Source of the DNA: RGIG8775 sp045612185 | GTDB taxonomy: Bacteria; Bacillota; Clostridia; Oscillospirales; CAG-272 | NCBI GenBank assembly: GCA_045612185.1 | Contig: JAZKYO010000101.1 | Span: 1 to 64,000, forward strand | DNA: 64,000 nt | Direction: 5' to 3' | Shown here: positions 1 to 8,178 of the stretch, in pieces | How positions within the stretch are numbered: the stretch's first letter is position 1 | Layout: every line of letters begins with the position of its first letter | Program-made: the position numbers and the translations under genes | Notes under the pieces: model-generated | Seen by the model: only the letters and a program-made list of their open reading frames with translations | The model's database searches: none | Told to the model about the DNA's origin: nothing

Positions 1-136
1 CCAAAAAGAAAAACCGCGGTGCGCCTGCGGGCGCGGGCGGTCGCTTTTTGAAAAAAGCTCCGCAAAAACTTTTCTCGATGGGTGCGGTGCAAACACACCC
101 ACAAATTACAGTTTATCGGTGTCATATTTTTGGTGC
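1..136. other. Left edge of window, no gene seen
   Basis: No convincing coding sequence is visible in this stretch. It contains GC-rich short repeats near 13-42 and may be the end of a neighbouring gene or an intergenic region. Confidence 0.4.
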
Positions 137-170
137 AAAAAATAGGCTGTCTCGTATGAGACAGCCTATT
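137..170 (-). terminator. Rho-independent terminator of valS
   Basis: A perfect 13-bp inverted repeat with a 4-base loop (141-170) lies just past the valS stop. On the minus strand it is followed by a run of T (137-142), as expected of an intrinsic terminator. Confidence 0.9.
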
Positions 171-175
171 TTGTT

Positions 176-2833
176 TTATTTCAGTTTAGCGATAGCCGCT
201 CTTACGCCATCAAGATTTTCCTGATATTTTGCCATCTTGACCTTTTCTCCCTCGACAACTGCCGCGGGCGCTTTTGCAACGAAGCCCTCGTTGGAAAGTT
301 TCTTTTCAATTCTTTCAATTTCACCGATAAGCTTCTTTTCCTCAGCGGTAAGTCTTGCCATTTCCTTTTCGGTGTCGATAATGTCGGAAAGGGGAAGGAA
401 GATAGTTGCCGAGTCGGTAATTATCTGTACCGCATTGTCTGCCGAAACGATACCCTCGAGAGTTGCGGGAGTATCGGTTATCTCTACCTCAGACGCGCTT
501 GCAAGTCTGCCAAAGAATACGGCGGTTTCTGCGTTAAAGGAGTCTGTGTAAGAGGTAACAATGTAAACCTTTGCCTTGCGGGAGGGAACTACGTTCATCT
601 CACTGCGGCGGTTTCTTATTGCCTTGATAGCCGAGATTACGCGCTCCATCTTCTCATTTGCTTCCGCGTAATTCATTTTGCTGTCAAACTCGGGGTACTT
701 GGATATCATAATGCTCTCGCAGTCGTGGGGGAGAGACTGATAGATTTCCTCAGTAATGAAAGGCATGAAGGGGTGGAGAAGCTTGAGCGTGCCCGTAAGG
801 ATGTAGGCGATAACGTTCTGAGCAACAAGATTTTCCTCTGTGCCCTGCGCGCTGAGACGAACCTTTGAAAGCTCGATGTACCAGTCGCAGAAAATATCCC
901 ATGTGAAGTCGTAGATGCTTGAAAGCGCAACGCCAACCTCAAATCTGTCAAGGGCGGAGGTGATGTTAGACACAAGCTCGTTGAACTTGGCAAGAATCCA
1001 CTTGTCCTCAAGCGCGAGCTTGCTTTCCTCAGGAAGCTTTATCTCGTCTATCGTAAGGTTCATACGGACAAAACGCGAAGCGTTCCAAAGCTTGTTGGCA
1101 AAGTTTCTTGCCGCCTCGATCTTCTCGTCGGAGAAACGCATATCATTTCCGGGCGAGTTACCGGTAGCAAGCGCAAATCTGAGCGCGTCGGCACCGTACT
1201 TTTCAATTATTTCAAGCGGGTCGATACCGTTGCCCAGCGACTTGGACATCTTGCGTCCCTGCGCGTCGCGTACAAGACCGTGAATGAATACGGTGGAGAA
1301 AGGCTCTTTGCCCATATGCTCAAGACCCGAGAAAATCATTCTGGAAACCCAGAAGGTGATAATATCGTAGCCTGTTACGAGTACGCTTGTAGGATAGTAT
1401 TTTTCAAGGTCAACAGTCTTGTCGGGCCAACCGAGAGTGGAGAAGGGCCAAAGGGCGGAGGAGAACCATGTGTCAAGCACATCGGAGTCCTGTCTCAGCG
1501 CCTTTCCGCACTTGGGGCATACCGTCATATCTTCTTTTGAAACGAACATCTCGCCGCAACAGTCGCAGTAGAACGCCGGGATTCTGTGACCCCACCAAAG
1601 CTGACGGGAGATACACCAGTCGAGAATGTTGTTCATCCAGTTGAAGTAGTTCTTGGAGAAGCGCTCGGGAACGAACTTCACGGTTCCGTTTTCAACAGCC
1701 TCGATAGCGGGAGCAGCGAGAGGCTTCATTTTAACGAACCACTGGTCGGAGGTAAGAGGCTCAACAACTGTACCGCAACGGTAGCAAACACCTACGTTGT
1801 GGGGGTGGGGAACTGTCTTTATAAGATAGCCCTCTGCCTCAAGATCGGCAACAAGCGCCTTGCGGCAAGCGTATCTGTCCATTCCCTCGTACTTGCCCGC
1901 GTAAGCGTTCATTGTAGCATCGTCGTTCATAACCTTAATCTGCTCAAGGTTGTGGCGCTGACCTACAAGGAAGTCGTTGGGGTCGTGAGCGGGAGTAATC
2001 TTTACGCAACCCGTACCGAAGCCGATTTCAACGTAATCGTCAGCGATAACGGGAATCTCTCTGCCCACGAGGGGAAGAATAAGAGTTTTGCCGATAAGAT
2101 GCTTTGTAGCCTCGTCCTCGGGGTTAACCGCAACAGCGGTATCACCGAACATTGTTTCGGGACGAGTTGTGGCGATTTCAACGAACTGACCTTCCTCGCC
2201 CTTGATGGGGTAACGAATGTGCCAGAAGTTGCCGTCCATATCCTTGTACTCAACCTCAGCGTCTGAAAGCGCAGTCAAGCAGTGAGGACACCAGTTGATA
2301 ATTCTGTGACCTCTGTAAATAAGTCCCTTGTTGTAAAGGTTTACGAAAACCTCGCGAACTGCGCGGGAGCAGCCCTCGTCCATTGTAAAGCGCTCGCGTG
2401 TCCAGTCGCAGGAAGTACCAAGCTTTTTAAGCTGGCTGATAATTCTGTCGCCGTATTTGTTTTTCCAATCCCAAACGCGCTCAAGGAATTTCTCGCGTCC
2501 AAGGTCGTAGCGTGTAAGACCCTCGTTTACACGGAGGTTTTCCTCAACCTTAATTTGTGTTGCAATGCCCGCATGGTCTGTACCGGGAACCCAAAGGGTG
2601 TCGTAGCCCTGCATTCTCTTGTATCTGACGAGAATGTCCTGAAGCGTGTCGTCAAGGGCGTGACCCATGTGAAGCTGACCCGTAACGTTTGGAGGGGGAA
2701 TTACTACTGAAAATTTAGGCGCGTTGCTGTCCTTAGCGGGGGTAAAGTAACCCTTATCGCACCAATTCTGATATATTCTGTCCTCAAATTCTGAGGGAGA
2801 ATACGTTTTTGGGAGCTCGTGATTCTGATTCAT
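176..2833 (-). CDS. valS: Valyl-tRNA synthetase
   Basis: Class I aminoacyl-tRNA synthetase that charges tRNA-Val in the cytosol. The 885-residue length is normal for ValRS. The HIGH-type motif HMGH is at residues 55-58 within a PPPNVTG context and the KMSKS loop is near residue 528. The protein ends with the Lys/Glu-rich coiled coil (about residues 815-885) typical of ValRS. A zinc-type cysteine cluster (CDCCGE...CPKCGK) lies near residue 430. The gene is preceded by a T-box leader and followed by its own terminator, so it is a single-gene unit controlled by tRNA-Val charging. Confidence 0.98.
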   Translation of the reverse strand: MNQNHELPKTYSPSEFEDRIYQNWCDKGYFTPAKDSNAPKFSVVIPPPNVTGQLHMGHALDDTLQDILVRYKRMQGYDTLWVPGTDHAGIATQIKVEENLRVNEGLTRYDLGREKFLERVWDWKNKYGDRIISQLKKLGTSCDWTRERFTMDEGCSRAVREVFVNLYNKGLIYRGHRIINWCPHCLTALSDAEVEYKDMDGNFWHIRYPIKGEEGQFVEIATTRPETMFGDTAVAVNPEDEATKHLIGKTLILPLVGREIPVIADDYVEIGFGTGCVKITPAHDPNDFLVGQRHNLEQIKVMNDDATMNAYAGKYEGMDRYACRKALVADLEAEGYLIKTVPHPHNVGVCYRCGTVVEPLTSDQWFVKMKPLAAPAIEAVENGTVKFVPERFSKNYFNWMNNILDWCISRQLWWGHRIPAFYCDCCGEMFVSKEDMTVCPKCGKALRQDSDVLDTWFSSALWPFSTLGWPDKTVDLEKYYPTSVLVTGYDIITFWVSRMIFSGLEHMGKEPFSTVFIHGLVRDAQGRKMSKSLGNGIDPLEIIEKYGADALRFALATGNSPGNDMRFSDEKIEAARNFANKLWNASRFVRMNLTIDEIKLPEESKLALEDKWILAKFNELVSNITSALDRFEVGVALSSIYDFTWDIFCDWYIELSKVRLSAQGTEENLVAQNVIAYILTGTLKLLHPFMPFITEEIYQSLPHDCESIMISKYPEFDSKMNYAEANEKMERVISAIKAIRNRRSEMNVVPSRKAKVYIVTSYTDSFNAETAVFFGRLASASEVEITDTPATLEGIVSADNAVQIITDSATIFLPLSDIIDTEKEMARLTAEEKKLIGEIERIEKKLSNEGFVAKAPAAVVEGEKVKMAKYQENLDGVRAAIAKLK

Positions 2834-2865
2834 TTTTATATATCCTTTCTTTTATTGCAAAATAA

Positions 2866-3080
2866 AAACACGCCCCGAAATATCAGGGCGTGGAAAACGC
2901 GGTACCACCTGATTTCGCGCCAAAGCGCGCACTCCAAGCCTATAACGGGGGCAACCGTCGCGGGCTACTCTGTTCACTCGCACCGTTCGGGAACGACTTC
3001 GACTTGTCACTCCGCGGACTCGCACCAACCGTCCGTTCTCTGTGTGGAAGAATCAAATCTACTACTTTCCGTCTTCACAT
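2866..3080 (-). ncRNA. T-box leader of valS
   Basis: On the minus strand the leader holds the conserved T-box core AGGTGGTACCGCG (about 2897-2910). It is followed by a GC-rich terminator hairpin (2869-2892) and a T-tract (2860-2868), so the antiterminator/terminator switch is visible. Upstream, the GGTTGGTGCGAGTCC segment matches a Stem I apical region. A GTC triplet at 2995-2997 in the GAA-GTC-G context is the likely specifier and would read tRNA-Val, in agreement with the gene. The leader ends about 35 bases before valS. Confidence 0.93.
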
Positions 3081-3087
3081 TTAGTTC

Positions 3088-3116
3088 AGTATACCACAAA
3101 TCTGTTTTTTAGTCAA
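3088..3116 (-). promoter_or_regulatory. Sigma-A promoter of valS
   Basis: On the minus strand TTGACT (3111-3116) and TATACT (3088-3093) are separated by 17 bases, directly upstream of the T-box leader. Confidence 0.88.
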
Positions 3117-3136
3117 GGGGTTTTGAAATTTTTCTT

Positions 3137-3550
3137 TTACTTCATCAACTCGTCGGTAAGTCTTATGATTTCGGGGGCTATCTTGGCGCGTTCATTTTTA
3201 ATTGTGAGGTTATACATGGGATAAGCCAATCCCGCTATTACACCGCCAACAACGCCGATTATGATGCCAAAAAGCAATGCAAGGTGCTTGTATGCGCCAA
3301 GAATTGCAGAAAAATCCGACATGATAAGGCTCATTCCAAATCCGAGAATAAGCGTGCCTATAACACCGAAAACAAGCGATATTGCCTGAGCTTTCTGCGT
3401 TACGCCGTTGTCCAATCTGCGAAGCTGTTCTATGGTCGTTTCGGGCTTTTCTTCGGGTGTGATATATTTGTCTCGGATGCTTTTCAGCTCCTCCTGCTCA
3501 TTTGCCGAGTAGGTGTAGCGAAATCCGTTGTTTTTACTGTTGTTATGCAT
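3137..3550 (-). CDS. Two-span membrane protein, paralogue of the product at 6311-6676
   Basis: Function unknown. The 137-residue protein has a charged N-terminal half (about 1-50) and two hydrophobic segments (about 55-80 and 88-115). Its end is basic. It shares the layout and motifs of the protein encoded at 6311-6676: an LRRLD/LRKLD segment, then a GFGMSLIM/GAGMSLVM helix, then a GIIIGVVG/GIIIGIVG helix and a YPMY/YPIY turn. It is last in an operon with a response regulator, histidine kinase and membrane protein, overlapping the preceding gene by 8 bases. Co-transcription suggests a membrane role linked to the two-component system, which is inference. Confidence 0.8.
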   Translation of the reverse strand: MHNNSKNNGFRYTYSANEQEELKSIRDKYITPEEKPETTIEQLRRLDNGVTQKAQAISLVFGVIGTLILGFGMSLIMSDFSAILGAYKHLALLFGIIIGVVGGVIAGLAYPMYNLTIKNERAKIAPEIIRLTDELMK

Positions 3551-4436
3551 TGGTATTTTCCTCTGTTTTAAATATTTTTATCTTTTTTGAGCTTGTGACA
3601 ACCATAAAGACGGCTACTGTAATAATGAATGCCGAAACGGCGGCGCCGCTTAATCCGAGAAACAGCCTTCTTTCTCCAAGCGACAGCGTTTCTTTCCCAA
3701 ACGTCGTCAACATAGTGGATTCAAGCGTTAGCATTGACACGCATGCCGACGCAAGGCTTATACTTTTTGCGGCGGAAAGTATGGGGCTGTTTACTTTTCG
3801 TTGCTTTATCAAGCCTATAATGGCGGTTATCAGAGTTGTAAAGGTGTAGGCGGCTATGGCTATGGTGGTAATTTCGTGGTGAATAAAGGTTCTGTTCCAA
3901 TACACCATAAAAAATATCATAAGCGAAACCGCAAGATTCATAAATAACAGAATCCAGCCGCAGGCGCGATATCTTGTAAGCTCGGAGCGCATTTTTTCGC
4001 CGGGGGTGTTTTTTCTTGTGTATCTCAGCAAAAAGAAGCGCATTAATGCGAGCGAAAGGTAGTAAACTGCAAGAGAGTAGAACCAGAATGTGGAGTGGTA
4101 ATAACCGAGAAACAGGTTAAAGCAAGCGTAGGAGATGTTGAAAAGCAACGAGCTGTAAAGTGAAACTTTCAGCCTCCACGGTTCGTCGCCATACCAACGC
4201 CTGACGTATTTATTTTCTTCCTTTAACGTCTTGAAAAAGACAATAAGAGAAGGAATCCGCACGCACCACACCGTCAGCGTATAAGCCGAGAGCGCGTAGG
4301 AAACGCAGGCGATAAGTGATGCCGAATCGTAGTTTAGCATAGAGTAAACCAAAAACGCCACCGATGCGGGAATCAGTATTAACGCTACCGAAATATGCGG
4401 AAATAACAGGGCTTTGGCAAGCTTTTTGGGGGTCAT
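3543..4436 (-). CDS. Polytopic membrane protein of the two-component operon
   Basis: Not recognised beyond being an integral membrane protein of 297 residues with about seven or eight hydrophobic segments and short loops. It starts two bases after the kinase stop codon and overlaps the next gene, so it is translated as part of the same operon. It could be the sensed or regulated partner of the kinase, but no motif shows this. Confidence 0.8.
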   Translation of the reverse strand: MTPKKLAKALLFPHISVALILIPASVAFLVYSMLNYDSASLIACVSYALSAYTLTVWCVRIPSLIVFFKTLKEENKYVRRWYGDEPWRLKVSLYSSLLFNISYACFNLFLGYYHSTFWFYSLAVYYLSLALMRFFLLRYTRKNTPGEKMRSELTRYRACGWILLFMNLAVSLMIFFMVYWNRTFIHHEITTIAIAAYTFTTLITAIIGLIKQRKVNSPILSAAKSISLASACVSMLTLESTMLTTFGKETLSLGERRLFLGLSGAAVSAFIITVAVFMVVTSSKKIKIFKTEENTNA

Positions 4437-4437
4437 T

Positions 4438-5511
4438 TTACGCCCTCCTGATTTTTACGGTAAAGGTAGTTCCCACACCTACCGTACTGTCAACCGAAAT
4501 CTCGCCGCGGGTAATGTCCACCACTCGCTTGACGAGCGCCAGCCCCAAACCGTTGCCTTGAGTTGCGTGTGAGCTGTCACCCTGATAGAATTTCTCAAAA
4601 ATGTGCGTTCCAACCTCTTGTGTCATACCGCACCCGGTGTCTTTAACTTCCACAATGGCGTAATCGCCCTCCGCGCGTAGGGTAAGCGAGACCTTGCCTC
4701 CGTTTTCGGTGAACTTGAAAGCGTTGGAAAAAAGGTTGTTCCACACCAAAGACATCAGCTCGCCGTCAGCCGAAATCAACACACGTTCCTCGATGTCGGT
4801 GTCAATCTCGATTTCCTTATTTTCCCATGCGCTTTCGTATTGCAAAAGACACTCGCAAAGCTGTTCGCCCAGGTCGTAGGGCTGTGGATTGGGATAGATT
4901 TTTTGGTTTTCAAGTCGGTTGAGCTTTAGAATATTGGTCATCATGTCCGAAAGACGCCGCGAGGCGTCGGAAACTGTTTTAGCGTATTCTATTCGCTTTT
5001 CCTCGGTGAGAGAAGGGGACATGAGCAGCGTGGCGTAATTCTGTATTACGGAAAGCGGAGTTTTCATTTCGTGGGAGACGTTGGCAATAAAGTCGGTGCG
5101 AAGCGTCTCTACGCCTGAAAGCTCCTCAGCCATCTTGTTTACCGACTCTATTATCTCGTTGAATTTGTCGTCTGAAACCAACTTCGAGACCTTAGGAATA
5201 CGAACATTGAAATCCCCCTTTACCATTTTTTCGGCGGCCTCGGAAATAAGCTTTACCGGACGGTCAACCGTCAGCTTTCGGCGCACAGTATCAAAAATAA
5301 ATAACGCAAGGCTGATAAAAATGACGTTTACCATGGTAATCTTTGCTGCTGATGCAATGTTGTTTTGCGTAAATGTGATACCCAGTGCCTCACCCATAAC
5401 CGAAACAAAGAGCGTAAGACAGCAGGTGATTACGAAAGCCACCAGTAAAAAGAAAACGAAAAAGCGGCTGAACGCCTTTATTAGTCTTTTAAAAAGCTTT
5501 CTGTCTTTCAT
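4438..5511 (-). CDS. Sensor histidine kinase (OmpR-pair type)
   Basis: Membrane histidine kinase of 357 residues that would phosphorylate the adjacent response regulator. Two membrane segments (about 15-40 and 58-75) flank a very short extracytoplasmic loop, so this is probably a membrane-stress type sensor rather than a ligand-binding one. A HAMP-like linker follows (about 80-132). The phospho-acceptor is His147 in NVSHEMKTPL, and the ATPase domain shows the N box (NNLFSNAFKF), the DTGCGM box and the GNGLGLALV box. Start and regulator stop overlap as ATGA, indicating translational coupling. Confidence 0.95.
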   Translation of the reverse strand: MKDRKLFKRLIKAFSRFFVFFLLVAFVITCCLTLFVSVMGEALGITFTQNNIASAAKITMVNVIFISLALFIFDTVRRKLTVDRPVKLISEAAEKMVKGDFNVRIPKVSKLVSDDKFNEIIESVNKMAEELSGVETLRTDFIANVSHEMKTPLSVIQNYATLLMSPSLTEEKRIEYAKTVSDASRRLSDMMTNILKLNRLENQKIYPNPQPYDLGEQLCECLLQYESAWENKEIEIDTDIEERVLISADGELMSLVWNNLFSNAFKFTENGGKVSLTLRAEGDYAIVEVKDTGCGMTQEVGTHIFEKFYQGDSSHATQGNGLGLALVKRVVDITRGEISVDSTVGVGTTFTVKIRRA

Positions 5512-6179
5512 TTTATCACCGCCTTGTAGCCCAGCCCGTGGACAGTCTGTATCTCAAAGGAGTCGCAAGTCGAAAGCTTTGCGCGGAGTTTTGTCATGTA
5601 AACGTCAACCGTGCGAGTGCTCGTTTGGGTGTCAACGTCCCAGAATTCGTCCATAAGCTGAGTTCTCGTAAAGGTCTTTTTGGGGTAAGAAAGCAGCTTG
5701 TAAAGTAGGTCGAACTCTCTTGCGGTCAGGGAAATTTCCTCGCCGTCAAGCGTTGCCGAGCGCTCGTCGGCATCCATAATAAAATTTCCAACCTCAAGAT
5801 GGCGGCTGGAGGCAATTTTTGAGCGTCTCAAAAGCGCGCCGATACGCAAAATCAGCTCGTCAAGGTCTACGGGCTTTGTCATATAATCGTCAATTCCTAT
5901 ACGGAAGCCTCTCTGCTTTGAGGCGAAATCGTCACGGGCGCTCATAAAGAGAATCGGAATGTCGTTGTTAAGCGAGCGTACGGTTTTCGCAAACTCAAAG
6001 CCGTCGGTTCCCGGCATCATAATGTCCGAAACTATAAGGTCAAAGGTTGTTTTGTACATCTCGTCGTAGGCATCCTCTGCCCTAAGACAGCCGACAGCCT
6101 CATAACCGCTGTTGTTTAAAAACGAACAAACCGAGCGGTTGAGGTCTCTGTCGTCCTCCACTACAAGAATTTTAAACAT
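5508..6179 (-). CDS. OmpR-family response regulator
   Basis: DNA-binding response regulator, partner of the kinase encoded immediately downstream. The receiver domain starts FKILVVEDD, with phospho-acceptor Asp52 in DLIVSDIMMPG and the conserved Lys in MTKP. The C-terminal winged helix shows LTAREFDLL and the STRTVDVYMTKLRAKL recognition region. I chose the ATG at 6179 (223 residues) rather than an upstream in-frame ATG because GGAGG sits 6-8 bases before it and the family begins here. Confidence 0.95.
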   Translation of the reverse strand: MFKILVVEDDRDLNRSVCSFLNNSGYEAVGCLRAEDAYDEMYKTTFDLIVSDIMMPGTDGFEFAKTVRSLNNDIPILFMSARDDFASKQRGFRIGIDDYMTKPVDLDELILRIGALLRRSKIASSRHLEVGNFIMDADERSATLDGEEISLTAREFDLLYKLLSYPKKTFTRTQLMDEFWDVDTQTSTRTVDVYMTKLRAKLSTCDSFEIQTVHGLGYKAVIK

Positions 6180-6218
6180 ATTTATTCCTCCAAGGCAAAT
6201 AATCACTTATACAAGCCT

Positions 6219-6227
6219 ATTATAACA
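6219..6227 (-). promoter_or_regulatory. Probable extended -10 promoter of the two-component operon
   Basis: On the minus strand TGTTATAAT is a full extended -10 element about 40 bases before the regulator start. No good -35 hexamer is visible at the matching distance, consistent with an extended -10 promoter. Confidence 0.55.
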
Positions 6228-6270
6228 CTCAAATGTTAAAATTTTGTTTGCGTTTTGCCGATTTTTACAA

Positions 6271-6308
6271 AAAAATCAAGGCAACGCCTGCTTTTGCGTT
6301 GCCCTGAT
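6271..6308 (-). terminator. Rho-independent terminator after the 121-residue membrane protein gene
   Basis: An inverted repeat (ATCAGGGCAACGC with its partner GCGTTGCCTTGAT) lies two bases past the stop of the gene at 6311-6676 and is followed on the minus strand by seven T. Confidence 0.9.
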
Positions 6309-6310
6309 GA

Positions 6311-6676
6311 TTATTTGTTGATAATCTCTGCGCTCATGGCAAGAATCTGAGGACCGAATTTTCTCTTGCGGGCGTTCATTATTTTTTTGTATATGGGGTA
6401 GTTTACGATAGCCATTGCCATTCCGACTATGCCGATGATAATGCCGAAAACCATAGGGCTGGCAATTCCCACCGTTGCGCCGATGTCGGTCATAACAAGG
6501 CTCATTCCCGCGCCCATAATTATAGCGGAAAGACTGCCGAAAATGTAAGCAAACAGGTTTGCGGGACGCTTTACCTGCGCGTCAAGCTTGCGAAGCTCGT
6601 CAAGCTCTGTGGTCTGCTTCTCTGTGTACTGCTCGCGGATTCTCTGCGCTGTAAATTGCTGATCGTTTCTGTTCAT
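6311..6676 (-). CDS. Two-span membrane protein, paralogue of the product at 3137-3550
   Basis: Function unknown. The protein has 121 residues: a charged N-terminus (about 1-38) containing LDELRKLD, then two hydrophobic helices carrying GAGMSLVM and FGIIIGIVG, then a basic tail after NYPIYKK. The same arrangement is seen in the protein encoded at 3137-3550, so the two flank the two-component system as diverged duplicates. It has its own terminator and is separated from the regulator by a promoter. Confidence 0.8.
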   Translation of the reverse strand: MNRNDQQFTAQRIREQYTEKQTTELDELRKLDAQVKRPANLFAYIFGSLSAIIMGAGMSLVMTDIGATVGIASPMVFGIIIGIVGMAMAIVNYPIYKKIMNARKRKFGPQILAMSAEIINK

Positions 6677-6855
6677 GTGTATTACCTCTCTTTCATTTTG
6701 TGGCCTAATTATACCGCTTGATTTTTTGGGTTTTGTTGATGAAATGTTTGCGAAATGTTATTAAAGCGATTGAAAAGCTTTTTACTTTTTTGGGATACAC
6801 GGAAATACCAAAGCTTTGCTTTTAACACTCTGCCGAATTTTGTCATAATATGCAG

Positions 6856-6871
6856 TAGGGCGATCGCCCTA
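6856..6871. repeat. Perfect 16-bp palindrome upstream of cotJA
   Basis: TAGGGCGATCGCCCTA is a perfect palindrome 24 bases before the cotJA start, located where the transcript start or a regulator site might be. A CATAATAT segment at 6844-6851 resembles the -10 of a sporulation sigma-E promoter, but a matching -35 was not found. Confidence 0.4.
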
Positions 6872-6895
6872 TTAACTGAGAAAGTGTGATTTTAT

Positions 6896-7138
6896 ATGAA
6901 CTTTGACAAGAACGTGGCAAACGGAGACCTTAACGCTCTGTTTGACTGTCGGGGGAACGAAATAATGCCCCCCGCGGAGGAAGGCGTAGCCTTCGACGGC
7001 TGTCCACTTGCTATGGTTTACGCGGTGGATCAGCAGTTCCGCAATATACACGACCCTGCCATAGGGCTTGCCCGCGGAACAATTTTCGCAGAGCTTGACC
7101 TGCCTTTCAAGGCGGCGGAAGGAGGATGTAAGCGATGA
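6896..7138 (+). CDS. cotJA: Spore coat protein CotJA
   Basis: Small spore-coat-associated protein of 80 residues, first gene of cotJABC. The family pattern is visible: an acidic N-terminus, then GCPLAMVYAVDQQFRNIHDPAIGLARGTIFAELDLPF. In this family CotJA and CotJB help place CotJC into the coat. No strong ribosome binding site is seen before ATG 6896. Its stop overlaps the cotJB start as ATGA. Expression is expected in the mother cell during sporulation (family knowledge). Confidence 0.9.
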   Translation: MNFDKNVANGDLNALFDCRGNEIMPPAEEGVAFDGCPLAMVYAVDQQFRNIHDPAIGLARGTIFAELDLPFKAAEGGCKR

Positions 7139-7416
7139 ACAGACGAGATTGTGCGGATAACGAAAAAATGCTTCGCAAATTGCAGGAGATGGCGTTTACG
7201 GTACACGAGCTGAATCTGTATCTCGACTCCCATCCCGATAACCGCATGGCACTGAAATACTTCCGTAAGTATAATGACGAGCTTAAAAAGTTGACTGCAG
7301 TTTACGAGGAGTCCTACGGCCCGCTTACGGCCACCGCCGACGTTAATTGCGACGAGTGGAGCTGGATAAAACGCCCTTGGCCATGGGAAAATGCTTGCGA
7401 TATGGAGGATAATTGA
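7135..7416 (+). CDS. cotJB: Spore coat protein CotJB
   Basis: Second gene of the cotJ operon, 93 residues. It carries the family hallmarks: LQEMAFTVHELNLYLDSHPD near the start and a tryptophan-rich end (WSWIKRPWPWE). It overlaps cotJA by four bases and is followed after one base by cotJC, so the three are translationally linked. Confidence 0.92.
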   Translation: MNRRDCADNEKMLRKLQEMAFTVHELNLYLDSHPDNRMALKYFRKYNDELKKLTAVYEESYGPLTATADVNCDEWSWIKRPWPWENACDMEDN

Positions 7417-7417
7417 C

Positions 7418-8125
7418 ATGTGGGTATATGAGAAAAAATTGCAGTATCCCGTAAAGATAAAGACCCCCAATCCCGCTTACGCTTCTATTATCGTAAGCCA
7501 GCTTGGCGGTCCAGACGGAGAGCTTGGCGCTTCCATGCGCTATCTTAATCAACGCTTTTCAATGCCCGACGGTCAGATTATAGGCATGCTTACCGATGTT
7601 GGTACTGAGGAAATGGCGCACCTCGAGATGGTGGGAACAATCCTCTATCAGCTTACCAAAAACATGAGTGAAAAGCAGATAACCGACGGCGGATTTGATA
7701 AGTATTTCGTAGACCATACCGCAGGCGTGTATACCGCGGCGGCATCGGGCTTCCCCTATAACGCTGCCAGCTACGCGGTAAAAGGCGATATGCTCGCCGA
7801 CCTCCACGAGGACCTTGCGGCAGAGCAAAAGGCCCGCGTGACCTATGACAACTTGCTTCGACTTATTGACGATCCCGATGTGCGCGATCCTATAAAATTC
7901 CTTCGCGAGCGTGAAATCGTCCACTACCAGCGCTTCGCTGAATCGCTTCGCAGGGCGCAGGAAATTGCGCCTAAGCCCAATTTCTATGCTTGTAATCCAA
8001 GCTTTGACAAGGGTTGCGTGGACAATGGAAATCAAATTGCACCAAGCTGCGGTTGCGGAAATATAGGCCTTGACAGGTATTCAAGACAAAACGCCCATCA
8101 CCGTTGCGACAGATTCGGAAGATAA
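7418..8125 (+). CDS. cotJC: Manganese-catalase-like spore coat protein CotJC
   Basis: Manganese-catalase family protein of 235 residues found in the coat of spores; the family disproportionates peroxide at a dinuclear manganese centre. Visible ligand-type segments are EEMAHLEMV (near residue 70) and the later EREIVHYQRF (near residue 170), the pair of Glu/His helices expected of the fold. I chose ATG 7418 because GGAGGA lies at 7404-7409 and the upstream in-frame ATG falls inside cotJB. The tail of about 40 residues is rich in Cys, His and Arg. Confidence 0.92.
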   Translation: MWVYEKKLQYPVKIKTPNPAYASIIVSQLGGPDGELGASMRYLNQRFSMPDGQIIGMLTDVGTEEMAHLEMVGTILYQLTKNMSEKQITDGGFDKYFVDHTAGVYTAAASGFPYNAASYAVKGDMLADLHEDLAAEQKARVTYDNLLRLIDDPDVRDPIKFLREREIVHYQRFAESLRRAQEIAPKPNFYACNPSFDKGCVDNGNQIAPSCGCGNIGLDRYSRQNAHHRCDRFGR

Positions 8126-8146
8126 GACGCTCTTTTTTGAAGCGCG

Positions 8147-8171
8147 AAAAGCCCCCGACATCGTCGGGGGC
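8147..8171 (-). terminator. Terminator of mgtE
   Basis: A strong hairpin (AGCCCCCGAC / GTCGGGGGCT, 8150-8171) lies just past the mgtE stop and is followed on the minus strand by TTTT. It also lies 25 bases after cotJC and may stop both transcripts. Confidence 0.75.
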
Positions 8172-8178
8172 TGATTTA

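Noticed and set aside
1586..2266. Open frame of 226 residues opposite valS
   Set aside because: valS is certain, and the opposite frame has no ribosome site and low-complexity content.
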